Positions 9,266 to 18,585 of a stretch of DNA of 53,446 bases are shown one piece after another; the stretch's first letter is position 1, and the number at the start of each line of letters is the position of its first letter. A model generated the notes under the pieces. It saw only the letters and a program-made list of their open reading frames with translations. It did no database searches and was not told the DNA's origin. The translations under genes were made by a program, and so were the position numbers. The DNA is from Candidatus Saccharicenans subterraneus (GTDB lineage Bacteria > Acidobacteriota > Aminicenantia > Aminicenantales > Saccharicenantaceae). The stretch lies in the NCBI GenBank assembly GCA_003426165.1, contig QUAH01000016.1, positions 1-53,446 on the forward strand. The letters run 5' to 3'.

Positions 9266-9928
9266 TTATTTTATGCGACTGAGGCAGTCACCATAAACAA
9301 CAACCTCCGCTCTCTGCCGGAGCTCCCGGGTCCATTCCCGGACCCGTTCCTCCCGGCGTCTGGCCTGCAGCCTGGCCTCTATCTCATCCAGGACGTTAAC
9401 CAGTTCCGGCGGTGTCCGGCCGGCAGCCTTCTGCTCGGGCAGGTAGACCTGCTGGTAATAATCTTCAATTTCTTTCAGTGAAACATACAGCCTCTGGTTG
9501 AACCTGGTGCCGATAACCTTCTCAAACAGAATCTTATCCTGAAGATAACTCCCCAGGTCTTCAGGCTTAAGGCCCAGGAGCCGGCATTTCTCTTCCAGGA
9601 CTTCGGTTCCCAGCCGGGCTTTCAACCTCTCCAGCTCTGCCCCGATTTCTTCCGGGCTAACCTGGAGCTGTTCCCTGGTCAGTCTTAACACCAGCAGGAC
9701 ATCTATGTACCTTTCAAGCCTTTCCTCAACCGTCATGGCCCCGGCGCCTCCACCCGGCAACAGCTCAAAGTTTTTCAGCACCTCCAGGTCAAAAGCAGTA
9801 ACCGGTATGTGGTCAACACTGGCCACTAGGCAGTTCAGCAGTTCCTGACCGGCCAGCGGACGGCCCAGCAGCAGCAGGAGCAGGCTCAGCACTTGAAGCC
9901 ACCGGCCTGCCCGTTTCACATTCATCAT
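9266..9928 (-). CDS. Periplasmic SurA-N-like chaperone lacking a PPIase domain
   Basis: A 220-residue secreted protein. A signal peptide (hydrophobic core LQVLSLLLLLLG) precedes a region starting VASVDHIPVTAFDLE, the pattern of the SurA/PpiD N-terminal chaperone domain where VNDxxIT-type strands precede helices. Helical, charged segments follow to the end. No parvulin domain is present, so it is much shorter than SurA (about 430). I use the ATG at 9926-9928 because GAGGTG lies six bases upstream; a second ATG follows directly. The gene sits 27 bases after the Omp85 gene, the expected partner: SurA hands unfolded outer-membrane proteins to BamA. The function is inferred from fold pattern and neighbours. 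Confidence 0.7.
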   Translation of the reverse strand: MMNVKRAGRWLQVLSLLLLLLGRPLAGQELLNCLVASVDHIPVTAFDLEVLKNFELLPGGGAGAMTVEERLERYIDVLLVLRLTREQLQVSPEEIGAELERLKARLGTEVLEEKCRLLGLKPEDLGSYLQDKILFEKVIGTRFNQRLYVSLKEIEDYYQQVYLPEQKAAGRTPPELVNVLDEIEARLQARRREERVREWTRELRQRAEVVVYGDCLSRIK

Positions 9929-9955
9929 GATTATCACCTCAACCATGCCAAACCC

Positions 9956-12673
9956 TCAGAACATATTGCCGATGGTCAGGAAAAACCGCGGCTTCCATCT
10001 ACCGTCGGGTGGATTCAGGTTCCAGCCGACATCAAACCGGACCGGACCCAGCGGCGTGCGATAACGCAGACCGAACCCGGCGGCCTGGCTGAACTTCAGG
10101 AAGTTAAAATCCCGAATTTCTGGAAAGACCTGGCCCATGTCATAAAAAATCGCCCCGTAAAGGTTTGGTAATTTTTTCAGCATCAGGAACCTGGCTTCCA
10201 TGTTAAGCAGGAAAATTGCCCGCCCGCCCACCGGCAGGCCCGATTCCGGGTCCTTGGGGCCCAGCATTTCGAAGGGTTCGCCCCGGAAAGAATTGCTGCC
10301 GCCGGCAAAAAACCTTTCAGGAATGGGCACCGTGCCCGAGGCCAGGCCCAGGCGCAGCGTGGTGTGGAAATTGATGCTGGCCGCCAGGGGATAAAAATAC
10401 TGGTACTTGGCAAACATCTTCAGGAAATTGGACTCGGTCTCCAGCAGGGGGTAAGCCCGTTCCAGGGCCAGACTGAAAAAATAACCGCTGGAGGGATTGA
10501 AGGTGTCATTCCTGCGATCTCGGATGAAGGTGGCCGACCCGTAGGCAATGGAGTAAGGCAACCTTTCCCTCTCCACCTCCGACTCGGCAATCTGCAGGTT
10601 GGTCAGCTTGGTCCTCAGGGCGCCGGCCGCCAGCAGCAGTGAGAACCCGGCCGGCAGGTTTCTCATGGTGGACAGGGTCAGGCCCCGCCGCTCGTAACTG
10701 AAGCTGGTCCGGTCCTCCTTTTCCAGGTAGCCGCTGAAATAGGTCCTCATCCGCAGCCCCAGGAAATGAGGCTGCTGCCAGGTGGCCACCAGCCTCTTTT
10801 CCACCAGGCTGAGCTGACCGACCAGGCTGACCTGGGAGGCGTTCCGGAACAGGTTGTATCTTATATACTCGGCCGTGATTCTCGGTCTAAGGTCATTTTC
10901 CCAGAGGGCCAGGGAGCGGGCTTCTTCCCTGGTTTCAATGCCCAGCCCGACTCCGGCAAAATTCTGCTCACCTTCTCTGACCTGGATCGACAGGTTGATG
11001 GAATTATCGGATGCCGGAAGTTCTTCCAGCTTGACCTCTGAGAAAACCCCCAGGCTGTCCAGGCCCCGCTTGGTTTCCAGCAGCCGGTTGTACTCGGCCC
11101 AGTCTCCGGGGCGCAACCTGACCTCGCGCAGGATGGTATTCCTGTGGGTCAGGTGATTACCGGTGATGAAAATGTTGTTGATCTTAACCCGCTGGCCCTC
11201 GCTCACCCGGATGACCAGGTCCAGATTGTTGTCCCGGTCGGGAGAGGCTTCCACTTCCAGCTGGGTCCCCCTGAATCCCTTATTAAGGTAGAGCTGGTTT
11301 ATTTTTTCCAGGTCCCTCTGCATCTGGGGCTTGTAATAAGGCCGGCCGGGTCGGCTGTCCAGAAGCCTGAAAATTTCCGCCGTCGGAACGGCCACCGCCC
11401 CCTGGATTTCCAGGCTGCGGATGACCTGCCTCGGCCCTTCTTCTATGAAATACACCGGTCTGGCTGAATTATCCTTGCGGCTGAAATTAAGGGTTACCCG
11501 GGCCTGGGCAAACCCGTGCTCGGCATAGAACAGCCTGATCTTCTCGGGCAGGTCATAGACCTGCTGCCCGTCGAGATAAGGAAAGAAAAGAAATTGTTCG
11601 CCGATACCCAGGGCCTTCTTGATTTCCTTCTGGGTGAAACTCTCCAAACCCCTGAATTCCAGGCTTCGAATCCTCAGCCTCGGACCCTGGTGGACTTCAT
11701 AGATTACCAGGAGTTCGTTTTCCTGCTTCTGAAGCCGGGGCCTGACCGTGGCCAGCAGGTAACCCTGCTTTCTGAGCTGTTTCAAGAGCAGGGCCTCACC
11801 TTCGGACAGGGCCCACTCTTCAAAGACCTTCTGTTCCCAGACGGGCTGGACAATCCTGGGCGATAGGTTGGTCCCGAGGAGCCTGATTGAAATCCTGGTT
11901 GAAGGGTTCAGGCCGATGGCCAGGTCGACCGTTCCTCTTTCCTGGTTAACCTCCTCCCTCGCCAGCCTGACCTCGGCCCAGGTATAACCAAGCTTGTTAA
12001 AGGCCTTCTTAATTCTGGCCAGGCCACTTTCCAGCTTTCTCGGCACGTAAAAATCTCCGGGCTTTAAGCCCAGCAGCCGCTGCAGCCGGGTCTGGGGGAT
12101 AAGCTCTGGTCCTTCGAAATTTATCTGCCGGATGGCCAGGCGTCTCCAGCCAGGGAGCCTGACTGCAACATCGGCCAGATTGGCTCCCTCAAGCTTCTTA
12201 ATCTCCAGTCCTATCTGGGGGGAGAACAGGCCTTCGTCCACCAGGATTTTTTCAATATCGGGCACGGCCTTGTCCCTAAGGTTTTCAGAAAGAATCCCGC
12301 CCTTTCTCAAGTAGGGCAGCTCCTCGTTAATCCGCTTTCTCAGACTGCGGGGGCCGTAGATCCGGAGGTTGCGGATAAAAGTATTCCTGGTCAGGGTAAA
12401 GGTCAGTTCCCCCGCCGGGGCCGGGCTGTAGTAGACTTCGGCCCTTGAAAAAAGGCCGGTTCGCATCAACTGTTTCAGGCCCTGGTCAATCTGAAAATCA
12501 GAATAAACCTGCCCGGGCTTCAGGTTCAGCAGTTCGGCCACGGCCGGCTCGGCCTCTTTCCCGTCAACCAGTATTTTGATTCTTTCAACCAGCCGGTTGT
12601 TCTCTGCCGGGTATGCAGCCAGAGCCGTCAGCAGAAGCCAGATAAGAATCGCCGGCCGGATACACTTTCTCAT
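9956..12673 (-). CDS. Omp85-family outer-membrane assembly protein (BamA/TamA type)
   Basis: A 905-residue outer-membrane protein that inserts beta-barrel or autotransporter-type proteins. A signal peptide ends near residue 23. A long row of POTRA domains follows to about residue 560; by eye I count about seven, with recurring elements such as LNLKPGQVYSD, LGLKPGDFY, LRLRPGDWAE and GNHLTHRNTILREVRL. E. coli BamA has five and TamA three. The 16-strand barrel occupies about 565-905, with the Omp85 signature GGSNSFRGEPFE near its conserved loop 6 and a C-terminal Phe. It starts four bases after tamB, which favours a TamA-like role, but the SurA-like gene downstream favours BamA. In lineages with a single Omp85 it may serve both. 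Confidence 0.9.
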   Translation of the reverse strand: MRKCIRPAILIWLLLTALAAYPAENNRLVERIKILVDGKEAEPAVAELLNLKPGQVYSDFQIDQGLKQLMRTGLFSRAEVYYSPAPAGELTFTLTRNTFIRNLRIYGPRSLRKRINEELPYLRKGGILSENLRDKAVPDIEKILVDEGLFSPQIGLEIKKLEGANLADVAVRLPGWRRLAIRQINFEGPELIPQTRLQRLLGLKPGDFYVPRKLESGLARIKKAFNKLGYTWAEVRLAREEVNQERGTVDLAIGLNPSTRISIRLLGTNLSPRIVQPVWEQKVFEEWALSEGEALLLKQLRKQGYLLATVRPRLQKQENELLVIYEVHQGPRLRIRSLEFRGLESFTQKEIKKALGIGEQFLFFPYLDGQQVYDLPEKIRLFYAEHGFAQARVTLNFSRKDNSARPVYFIEEGPRQVIRSLEIQGAVAVPTAEIFRLLDSRPGRPYYKPQMQRDLEKINQLYLNKGFRGTQLEVEASPDRDNNLDLVIRVSEGQRVKINNIFITGNHLTHRNTILREVRLRPGDWAEYNRLLETKRGLDSLGVFSEVKLEELPASDNSINLSIQVREGEQNFAGVGLGIETREEARSLALWENDLRPRITAEYIRYNLFRNASQVSLVGQLSLVEKRLVATWQQPHFLGLRMRTYFSGYLEKEDRTSFSYERRGLTLSTMRNLPAGFSLLLAAGALRTKLTNLQIAESEVERERLPYSIAYGSATFIRDRRNDTFNPSSGYFFSLALERAYPLLETESNFLKMFAKYQYFYPLAASINFHTTLRLGLASGTVPIPERFFAGGSNSFRGEPFEMLGPKDPESGLPVGGRAIFLLNMEARFLMLKKLPNLYGAIFYDMGQVFPEIRDFNFLKFSQAAGFGLRYRTPLGPVRFDVGWNLNPPDGRWKPRFFLTIGNMF

Positions 12674-12677
12674 GAGC

Positions 12678-15600
12678 CTAAAACCTTCTCCTCAGCTTGA
12701 CATCCAGGCTGACCCGCCCCAGCTCATTCCTTATGGCCACCAGCGACAGTCCACCCGAAAGTTCCCACTCCAGCCGGACTATTTCTTCTCGCTGGGTGGC
12801 CAGGTTGGTGGAATAAACTATGAAAAAGTTTTTGGACAGTCGTTTGCCCACGGTCAACCGGGCCGTAATTTCAGAGGTTGAACCCATGAGAAACGGGTCC
12901 AGCCGGAAACGGTCCAGGCTGAACAGGCTTTCTGATTTCCTGGCCAGCTGGTAGGAAATCATGGAGGCGGTGCTCATCTGGGTCGGGTCGAGTGAGTACC
13001 TTCTCTGGTAGGACTCGCCCAGGGCCAGCAGCGACAGAATTTCTTCTGTCGGCAGTGGTGGCGATGAAGAAAATTCCGGCTTCAGGCTGCTGGCCAGCCC
13101 GCTCAGGCTGAAAATGACATGGTAGTCCTTGACGTAAGTTTCGCCCTGGAAATCGATGTAGGGGTCTATCACCAGCGGGTTGAAGAAACTCAACCGCCCC
13201 CGCAGGACCCGAAAATCTCGGTCCTGGAAATAGACGGTTCCTGACAGCGCCTCGATCTCACCGGTTATCACCGGGGCCCCGACCGTTCCGGAAATGGTCA
13301 GGTCCAGCCTGGCCCTGATCCGACCCAGGGAGTTTTCCATCCAGACATTGTCACTGGCCCGGAGCCGGAAATTCAGGTTGAGGTCATCAATCCAGCTTCC
13401 CCGCCCCTCGGCATTATAGACCTGGGAGGAAAAAGAGAGTTTTTCATACAGTTCCTTTTTCCACAGGGCTTCCTTCAGCAGGAAATCTCCCTCCAGAGTC
13501 GACCTGACACCCTTTTTCAGGAACCTCATCTGACCATCGGCCAGCAATCGGGTACGCTCGAATACCGAAAGCTCCATGTTCTGGCCGGACATCCGGATTT
13601 CTGCCTCGCCCAGCCCTTTTTCTCCGAAGGAAAGTTCGCCGGAACCCTGGACCGGACCGCCACCCAGAAAACCCTGGAAGGACCTGATGGAAACCTGGCC
13701 GTTCTTGACGAAGGCCAGTCCTGAGAAGTTATTTAGAGCGTGGGCGAAACCCGGTATCGGGATCAGCTCGCCCCTGAGCTCCACCGCACCGCTGAGGTCG
13801 ATGGCCGCGATCGGTCCCTGGAAGCTGAGCAGGTAGTCGACGCTACCGCTGGCTCCTTTCCAGGGAAGCAGCAGGTCCAGGTTGGTCAGGCGGCCCTTCA
13901 CTTCGCCCGAGAGAAAGTCCCGGTCAAACGGTATGTCCATTTTAAGTTCAAAATTGCTGTCACCCGGGAGCAGTTGCCCCTTGAGCTCGACGTTAAGATT
14001 ATTATCGAGGAAATTCAAACGGTAATCGCCGGCGGCTCTCTGGGCCTTGATAAAAAATACCCCGAACTTATCGATGGAAAACTTGCCGGCCGGCCGGTCC
14101 TGGCCAAAAACACCCTGGCCCTTAAGGTCCAGGCTGATCCGCCCGGCAAAGTCCGAAGAAAATGGTTTCAGGTCAACCCCGGTGGCTTTAAGGTCAAAAT
14201 CGTAAGTGGCCGGGTTATATCCGATGGCCAGCTGACCGGCTACCTCCCCGCCATTCAGGTTGAAGCGAAGCTCTGGAAAACTCAGACCCCGGTCGTTCCA
14301 GATAATTTTCCCGCTGACCTCTCTGATCGGGCTGCCCAGTAAAAGCATTTCCTCTGAAGCAAAGTCGCCCTGAAAATCAACCTGGCCTTTTCCGGTCAGG
14401 TAAATAAAATTGCCCCGGACCGGACCCCGGACCGGGAAAGTTACCTTCAGGTAGTCCAGGACGGTTTCCACCAGGGCCCTTTCCAGGGCCAGCCTGGTCT
14501 CGGTCTGGCCCTCAAGAGTCCGGAGGTCTATCTGCCCCTCAAAGTTCTTATCCAGGACATAGACTTTTCCCTCAACCTCTCCACCCTCAACCGCCACCTG
14601 GCCTCGGGCCGTGGTCACCTGGAAGCGCTCGAAGCCGGCCGGAGACAGCGAGAATTCAAAATTGAGACGCGGGCGATGGTAGTCTCCCTTTATTCCAATC
14701 TCGGCCCGACCGGCTCCCCTTATTTCGGGAAAATCAAATTCCGTCCGGAACAGCCTTTCGGTGAATTGCCGGGCCCCGTGGACATCGCTGAACTGACCTG
14801 TAATGCCCAGGTCCAGAAGTTGCCCTATGACCACCCGGCCGGCCACGTTAAGACGGCCAAAAGGGGTCTGCAGGTCCTTAGTCTGGATTTTCAGGTCCTT
14901 GTTCTTTAAATGCAGGTTCACTTCAACCTGGCCGTTCAGCCGGTACCTGTCGTTGACCTGGCCTTCGTTAATCGTGTCGCGGAACTCCGCCGTGGCCTGC
15001 AGCTCTCCCCGGCTGAGACTGAATTTGCCCCAGGCCGGAGACTCAACCGGCCAGGGGACCGAAGCGTATTTCATGATGGGGTCCAGGTGGAAACCGGACA
15101 TCTCCCCTTCAATCCTGCCCCCACCGTAGGTGATGATGACCTTTTCTGCTGGCCGACCGTTCTTCTTTATTTCGGCCAGGATCTGCCCGCCCCGGCCCTT
15201 CTCCACCACCACCTGGCCTTCAACCGAGCCCATGTCCACCTGGTTCAGTTGAAAATTCTTGGTCAGGTAATCGGTCTTGACGACCAGGGGCCCGCCCTCA
15301 TTCGAGATGGTTACCTGGCCCGAGGTCTTGCCCCTCCAGTCAAAAGGAAGGTCAAGAGCGCTCATGATGAAGCTGGTGTCAAGGTTATAGACCGCCCTCA
15401 GGTCGACCCTGGTTTTTTCGAGGAGAGCGATTTTCCCCTCCAGCCGGACGGCCGAATTTTCCCCCTGGACTATGAGCCGGCCGATATTAATTGTTTTTCC
15501 CCGGCTGGTGACCAGGGTTTCCAGTTCGCCTTCCAGCACCTCGGGGGAATCATAGGGCCGGATCCTGGAAGCTCCTGCCCTGAGCAACAGGGTCAAACGG

Positions 15601-16073
15601 TTGGTTTCCAGCCGGAAAAAGGCTGAAACCCCGGATAGTTCGTAACTTCCCTGCTTGAGCTCGAAAGAAAAATGCCCTTCATTTATGTAGCCGCCTTCTA
15701 TGACCAGTGGCAGGTTCAGGGACAGGCCTTTCTGGCCGCCCCCACCTTTTCCGCTCCTGCCGTCATAAAAAAGTTCGGGGCGGTAGACCTCTACCGTTAC
15801 CGGCTTTTCTTTTTTCAGGAGCGACAGAAACGGCAGGGAAACCTTCAGGCTCTCCACGGAGAACCTGGGGCTATCCGTCCTTGATTTGAGGTTCTTGATG
15901 ACCAGTGAAGGAGGCAGGTAGTTGAGCTTTAACTCGCCCACCTCGAAGCTCCGGTCCAGCCGGCGCCCGAGCTGTTTCAGGAAAAGGCTCTTGGCAAAGG
16001 ACAGGGCTATGTACAGAAAGGCAACCACCACCAGGATGGCCACCAGGCCTTTCCTTTTTTTCAAGAAGCCCAT
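12678..16073 (-). CDS. tamB: TamB/YtfN/DUF490-family translocation and assembly protein
   Basis: A 1131-residue inner-membrane-anchored periplasmic protein. One N-terminal membrane segment (about 10-30) is followed by a very long beta-strand-rich region with repeats of the AsmA/TamB type, which in known members forms a hydrophobic groove spanning the periplasm. The C-terminal DUF490 domain is clear from about residue 930, with GTVGAPVITGEIEALSGTVY, the FRVLRGRLSFFNP segment and IDPYIDFQGET. TamB-like proteins are implicated in phospholipid transport to the outer membrane and, with TamA, in barrel protein assembly. The Omp85 gene begins four bases downstream. The gap to the preceding transaldolase gene is 30 bases. 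The translation start has only a weak Shine-Dalgarno. Confidence 0.93.
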   Translation of the reverse strand: MGFLKKRKGLVAILVVVAFLYIALSFAKSLFLKQLGRRLDRSFEVGELKLNYLPPSLVIKNLKSRTDSPRFSVESLKVSLPFLSLLKKEKPVTVEVYRPELFYDGRSGKGGGGQKGLSLNLPLVIEGGYINEGHFSFELKQGSYELSGVSAFFRLETNRLTLLLRAGASRIRPYDSPEVLEGELETLVTSRGKTINIGRLIVQGENSAVRLEGKIALLEKTRVDLRAVYNLDTSFIMSALDLPFDWRGKTSGQVTISNEGGPLVVKTDYLTKNFQLNQVDMGSVEGQVVVEKGRGGQILAEIKKNGRPAEKVIITYGGGRIEGEMSGFHLDPIMKYASVPWPVESPAWGKFSLSRGELQATAEFRDTINEGQVNDRYRLNGQVEVNLHLKNKDLKIQTKDLQTPFGRLNVAGRVVIGQLLDLGITGQFSDVHGARQFTERLFRTEFDFPEIRGAGRAEIGIKGDYHRPRLNFEFSLSPAGFERFQVTTARGQVAVEGGEVEGKVYVLDKNFEGQIDLRTLEGQTETRLALERALVETVLDYLKVTFPVRGPVRGNFIYLTGKGQVDFQGDFASEEMLLLGSPIREVSGKIIWNDRGLSFPELRFNLNGGEVAGQLAIGYNPATYDFDLKATGVDLKPFSSDFAGRISLDLKGQGVFGQDRPAGKFSIDKFGVFFIKAQRAAGDYRLNFLDNNLNVELKGQLLPGDSNFELKMDIPFDRDFLSGEVKGRLTNLDLLLPWKGASGSVDYLLSFQGPIAAIDLSGAVELRGELIPIPGFAHALNNFSGLAFVKNGQVSIRSFQGFLGGGPVQGSGELSFGEKGLGEAEIRMSGQNMELSVFERTRLLADGQMRFLKKGVRSTLEGDFLLKEALWKKELYEKLSFSSQVYNAEGRGSWIDDLNLNFRLRASDNVWMENSLGRIRARLDLTISGTVGAPVITGEIEALSGTVYFQDRDFRVLRGRLSFFNPLVIDPYIDFQGETYVKDYHVIFSLSGLASSLKPEFSSSPPLPTEEILSLLALGESYQRRYSLDPTQMSTASMISYQLARKSESLFSLDRFRLDPFLMGSTSEITARLTVGKRLSKNFFIVYSTNLATQREEIVRLEWELSGGLSLVAIRNELGRVSLDVKLRRRF

Positions 16074-16103
16074 GAATTAAAGCTCAATTACAATTTTCCC
16101 CGG

Positions 16104-16751
16104 CTACTTGCCTGCCACCTTTTTCCAGTCCTGGAGGAATCTATCAATGCCGATATCGGTCAGAGGATGTTTGACCAGCTTTTCCATGACCGAATAGGGT
16201 ACGGTGGCGATATGAGCACCCAGCAGGGCTGCCTCCACCACGTGCCCGGGATGGCGGACGCTGGCCACAATGACCTCGGTTTCGAAGTTGTAATTTTCAT
16301 AGATGGTCAAGATCTGTTCCACCAGCTCCATCCCATGATGGGAGATGTCATCCAGCCGGCCGATGAAAGGGCTGACGAAGGCCGCCCCGGCCTTGGCCGC
16401 CAGCAGGGCCTGAGAAGGAGAGAAGACCAAGGTCATGTTAACCTTGATGCCCTCGGACGAGAGAATCCTGGTCGCCTTCAGGCCTTCCAGGTTAACCGGT
16501 ATCTTGACGGCGATGTTCGGGGCCAGGCCGTTGAGCTTTCGGGCTTCGGGGACGATCTCCTCGGCCCGGGTGGAAACGCACTCGACGCTCACCGGTCCCG
16601 AGACCAGGCTGCATATCTTTTTGATCAGCGTTTCGAAGGGTACGCTCTCCTTTGAACAGAGTGTGGGGTTGGTGGTGACGCCATCCAGAATACCCCAGCT
16701 GGCCACCTCTTCGATTTCCCGCAGGTTGGCTGTGTCCAGAAATAATTTCAT
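16104..16751 (-). CDS. Transaldolase, TalC/fructose-6-phosphate aldolase family
   Basis: A 215-residue cytoplasmic class I aldolase of the short transaldolase type. It starts [15 protein letters not shown], carries the DGVTTNPT motif at 23-30, and has the Schiff-base lysine K83 in NIAVKIPVN. Other family signatures are SVECVS (55-60) and the later [17 protein letters not shown]. Members transfer dihydroxyacetone units between sugar phosphates in the pentose phosphate pathway, or cleave fructose-6-phosphate; the two activities cannot be separated by eye. AGGAGGTAGG precedes the start. It begins one base after the FAH-family gene, and so belongs to the long minus-strand run. A metabolic gene between a hydrolase and tamB is an odd placement. 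Confidence 0.92.
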   Translation of the reverse strand: MKLFLDTANLREIEEVASWGILDGVTTNPTLCSKESVPFETLIKKICSLVSGPVSVECVSTRAEEIVPEARKLNGLAPNIAVKIPVNLEGLKATRILSSEGIKVNMTLVFSPSQALLAAKAGAAFVSPFIGRLDDISHHGMELVEQILTIYENYNFETEVIVASVRHPGHVVEAALLGAHIATVPYSVMEKLVKHPLTDIGIDRFLQDWKKVAGK

Positions 16752-16752
16752 C

Positions 16753-17526
16753 CTACCTCCTTGCCTCTATTTTTTTAACATGATTGGATAGAGTTCCGAT
16801 GCCTTCAATCTGAACATCAACCCGGTCACCGGGCTGCATCGGACCGACACCGGCCGGCGTTCCGGTGGCGATGATGTCTCCCGGTTCCAGGGTCATTATC
16901 CTCGAAATGTAGCGGATAAGAAACGGAACAGGGAAAATCATGTTCCTGGTGCTGGCCGCCTGCACCAGCTTGCCGTTGAGAAAGGTCTTGAGCTGGATAG
17001 CTCCGGGGTCCAGGTCGGTAACCAGGCAGGGGCCCACGGCCGCAAAGGTATCAAAAGACTTGGCCCGGGTGAACTGCACGTCTTTCATCTGCAGGTCCCT
17101 GGCAGTTACATCATTGAAGCAGGTATACCCCAGCACGTACTCCTGCCACGGAGCCTCCTCCGTCAGCCGGCTGGCCTTTTTTTTGATAATCACGGCCAGT
17201 TCGCCCTCGTAATCAACCCGCTGTGACTCCTCCGGGTAGATGATGGCCTGAAGCGGCCCGATGACGGCGCTGGGCGGCTTGAGAAAAAGCAACGGTTCGG
17301 CAGGCACCGGGTTCCCCAGTTCCTCGGCGTGTTCCCGGTAGTTACGGCCGACGCAGACTATCTTGGATGGGATGACAGGGGCTAACAGGGTAACTTCCGA
17401 GATGGGAATGGGGCTGTCCTCGATCCTGTAATTTCTGAAGATGGAACCCCTGACCGGGAACAGGACATACTCTTTAAGCAACCCGTAGAGTATTTTTTTT
17501 CGGTAGCGAAAACGGTAAATCTTCAT
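16753..17526 (-). CDS. Fumarylacetoacetate hydrolase (FAH)-family protein
   Basis: A 257-residue cytoplasmic protein with the C-terminal FAH fold. An N-terminal subdomain (1-60) precedes the catalytic domain, which opens with [18 protein letters not shown]. Metal-binding acidic residues are visible in [11 protein letters not shown] (the E-x-E pair) and [11 protein letters not shown]. The signature [17 protein letters not shown] lies near the end. Related enzymes include oxaloacetate decarboxylases, acylpyruvases and isomerases of aromatic catabolism. No aromatic degradation genes are nearby, so oxaloacetate or acylpyruvate clean-up is a fair guess. The start codon lies three bases after the preceding lipoprotein stop. 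Confidence 0.9.
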   Translation of the reverse strand: MKIYRFRYRKKILYGLLKEYVLFPVRGSIFRNYRIEDSPIPISEVTLLAPVIPSKIVCVGRNYREHAEELGNPVPAEPLLFLKPPSAVIGPLQAIIYPEESQRVDYEGELAVIIKKKASRLTEEAPWQEYVLGYTCFNDVTARDLQMKDVQFTRAKSFDTFAAVGPCLVTDLDPGAIQLKTFLNGKLVQAASTRNMIFPVPFLIRYISRIMTLEPGDIIATGTPAGVGPMQPGDRVDVQIEGIGTLSNHVKKIEARR

Positions 17527-17529
17527 TTT

Positions 17530-18585
17530 TCAGGTCTTGACCTTTACCCTGGCCGGCGGGCTTTCGTTTCCGAATTTATCCACCGCGCATATAGAATAAA
17601 CATAGCCGGTATTCTTTTCAACCGAGCCGTCCAGAAAAACGGGAACATCCAGGTTCTCCGGGGTCAACAGGACGGCAGCCCCCTCACCGGCAGCAACCTC
17701 CTTTGCCCTGTACACCCGGTAACCGGCCAGGTCACTTTCCCGGTTTGGCAGCCAGGAAATGGTCACCCCATCCGTGCCGCTTAGAGCCCTGACCTCGGCC
17801 GGCGTGGCGGGTGGAAATACATCCACAGCCTTCACCTCCAGGATTTCAGAATCGGCACTTTCCCTGTATTCCCCACCCCGGGCCACCAGGCTCCTGGCCA
17901 GATAACGGTAAGTAAGGCCAAAAGAAAAGTTCAGGTCTTCAAACCGCGTCCGGGTCAGGGGTTGATCATTGAGAAGCCTGAATACACCAGCCTCTTCCCG
18001 GTAAAGGTTATAGAAAACCCTCTCGGTCAGCGGCCGGCCATCCAGCCCGATTTCCGGCGGTTCCCAGCTCAGGCTGATCTGGTGTTCCTCGACCTCAGCC
18101 CTCAGGCCCGAAGGCGGAAGCGGCAGAACTTCAGGCCGAACCGAGACCAGGTTGGAGATTTCCGACCAGCCGCCTTTCCTGCCCCTTGTCCTCAGGCCGA
18201 ACAGGTAATTTTTCCCGGTAACCTTTTCCAGGTCCAGGCGCACAACTGCCCGGTTTGTTACAACTTCCGGCTTGCCCAGAGACAGTTCAGCCAGCGGCCG
18301 GGAATATTTCATAAAGGAATCAAGGCCTTTCTTCCCGGAAATACCTTCATCCTTTAATTCCATGAACCTTATCTCTGGAAAAGACCCCCCAAGCGGAGTT
18401 CCGTCCAGGTAAGAGGCGGGTTCCGTCCAGGTGAAAATCAGGCTCTCGCCCCGCTGGACGACCCTGAAATCCGAGACAGCCTGGGGTACCATGGGCACGG
18501 GTTCCCGGAGCGGGCCCTTTCGGCCACAGGCGGAATTGAATAAAGCTAAAAGAAGAGCGGCCACTACCAGAACATTTTTCTTCAT
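17530..18585 (-). CDS. Lipoprotein with fibronectin type III repeats
   Basis: A 351-residue predicted lipoprotein. The signal peptide ends in the lipobox FNSAC, with the modified Cys followed by GRKGPL, a motif resembling the short LptM/YifL-type lipoproteins (CGxKGPL). The mature part has two to three fibronectin type III-like modules: segments such as LIFTWTEP, HQISLSWEPPEIG and VTISWLPNRESDLAGYRVYR are the central-strand tryptophan motifs. The last module ends with YVYSICAVDKFGNESPPA. It probably sits in the outer membrane facing the periplasm or surface. The ATG overlaps the hslU stop (TGATG), indicating coupling; a GTG one codon earlier is less likely. The exact role is unknown. Confidence 0.85.
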   Translation of the reverse strand: MKKNVLVVAALLLALFNSACGRKGPLREPVPMVPQAVSDFRVVQRGESLIFTWTEPASYLDGTPLGGSFPEIRFMELKDEGISGKKGLDSFMKYSRPLAELSLGKPEVVTNRAVVRLDLEKVTGKNYLFGLRTRGRKGGWSEISNLVSVRPEVLPLPPSGLRAEVEEHQISLSWEPPEIGLDGRPLTERVFYNLYREEAGVFRLLNDQPLTRTRFEDLNFSFGLTYRYLARSLVARGGEYRESADSEILEVKAVDVFPPATPAEVRALSGTDGVTISWLPNRESDLAGYRVYRAKEVAAGEGAAVLLTPENLDVPVFLDGSVEKNTGYVYSICAVDKFGNESPPARVKVKT

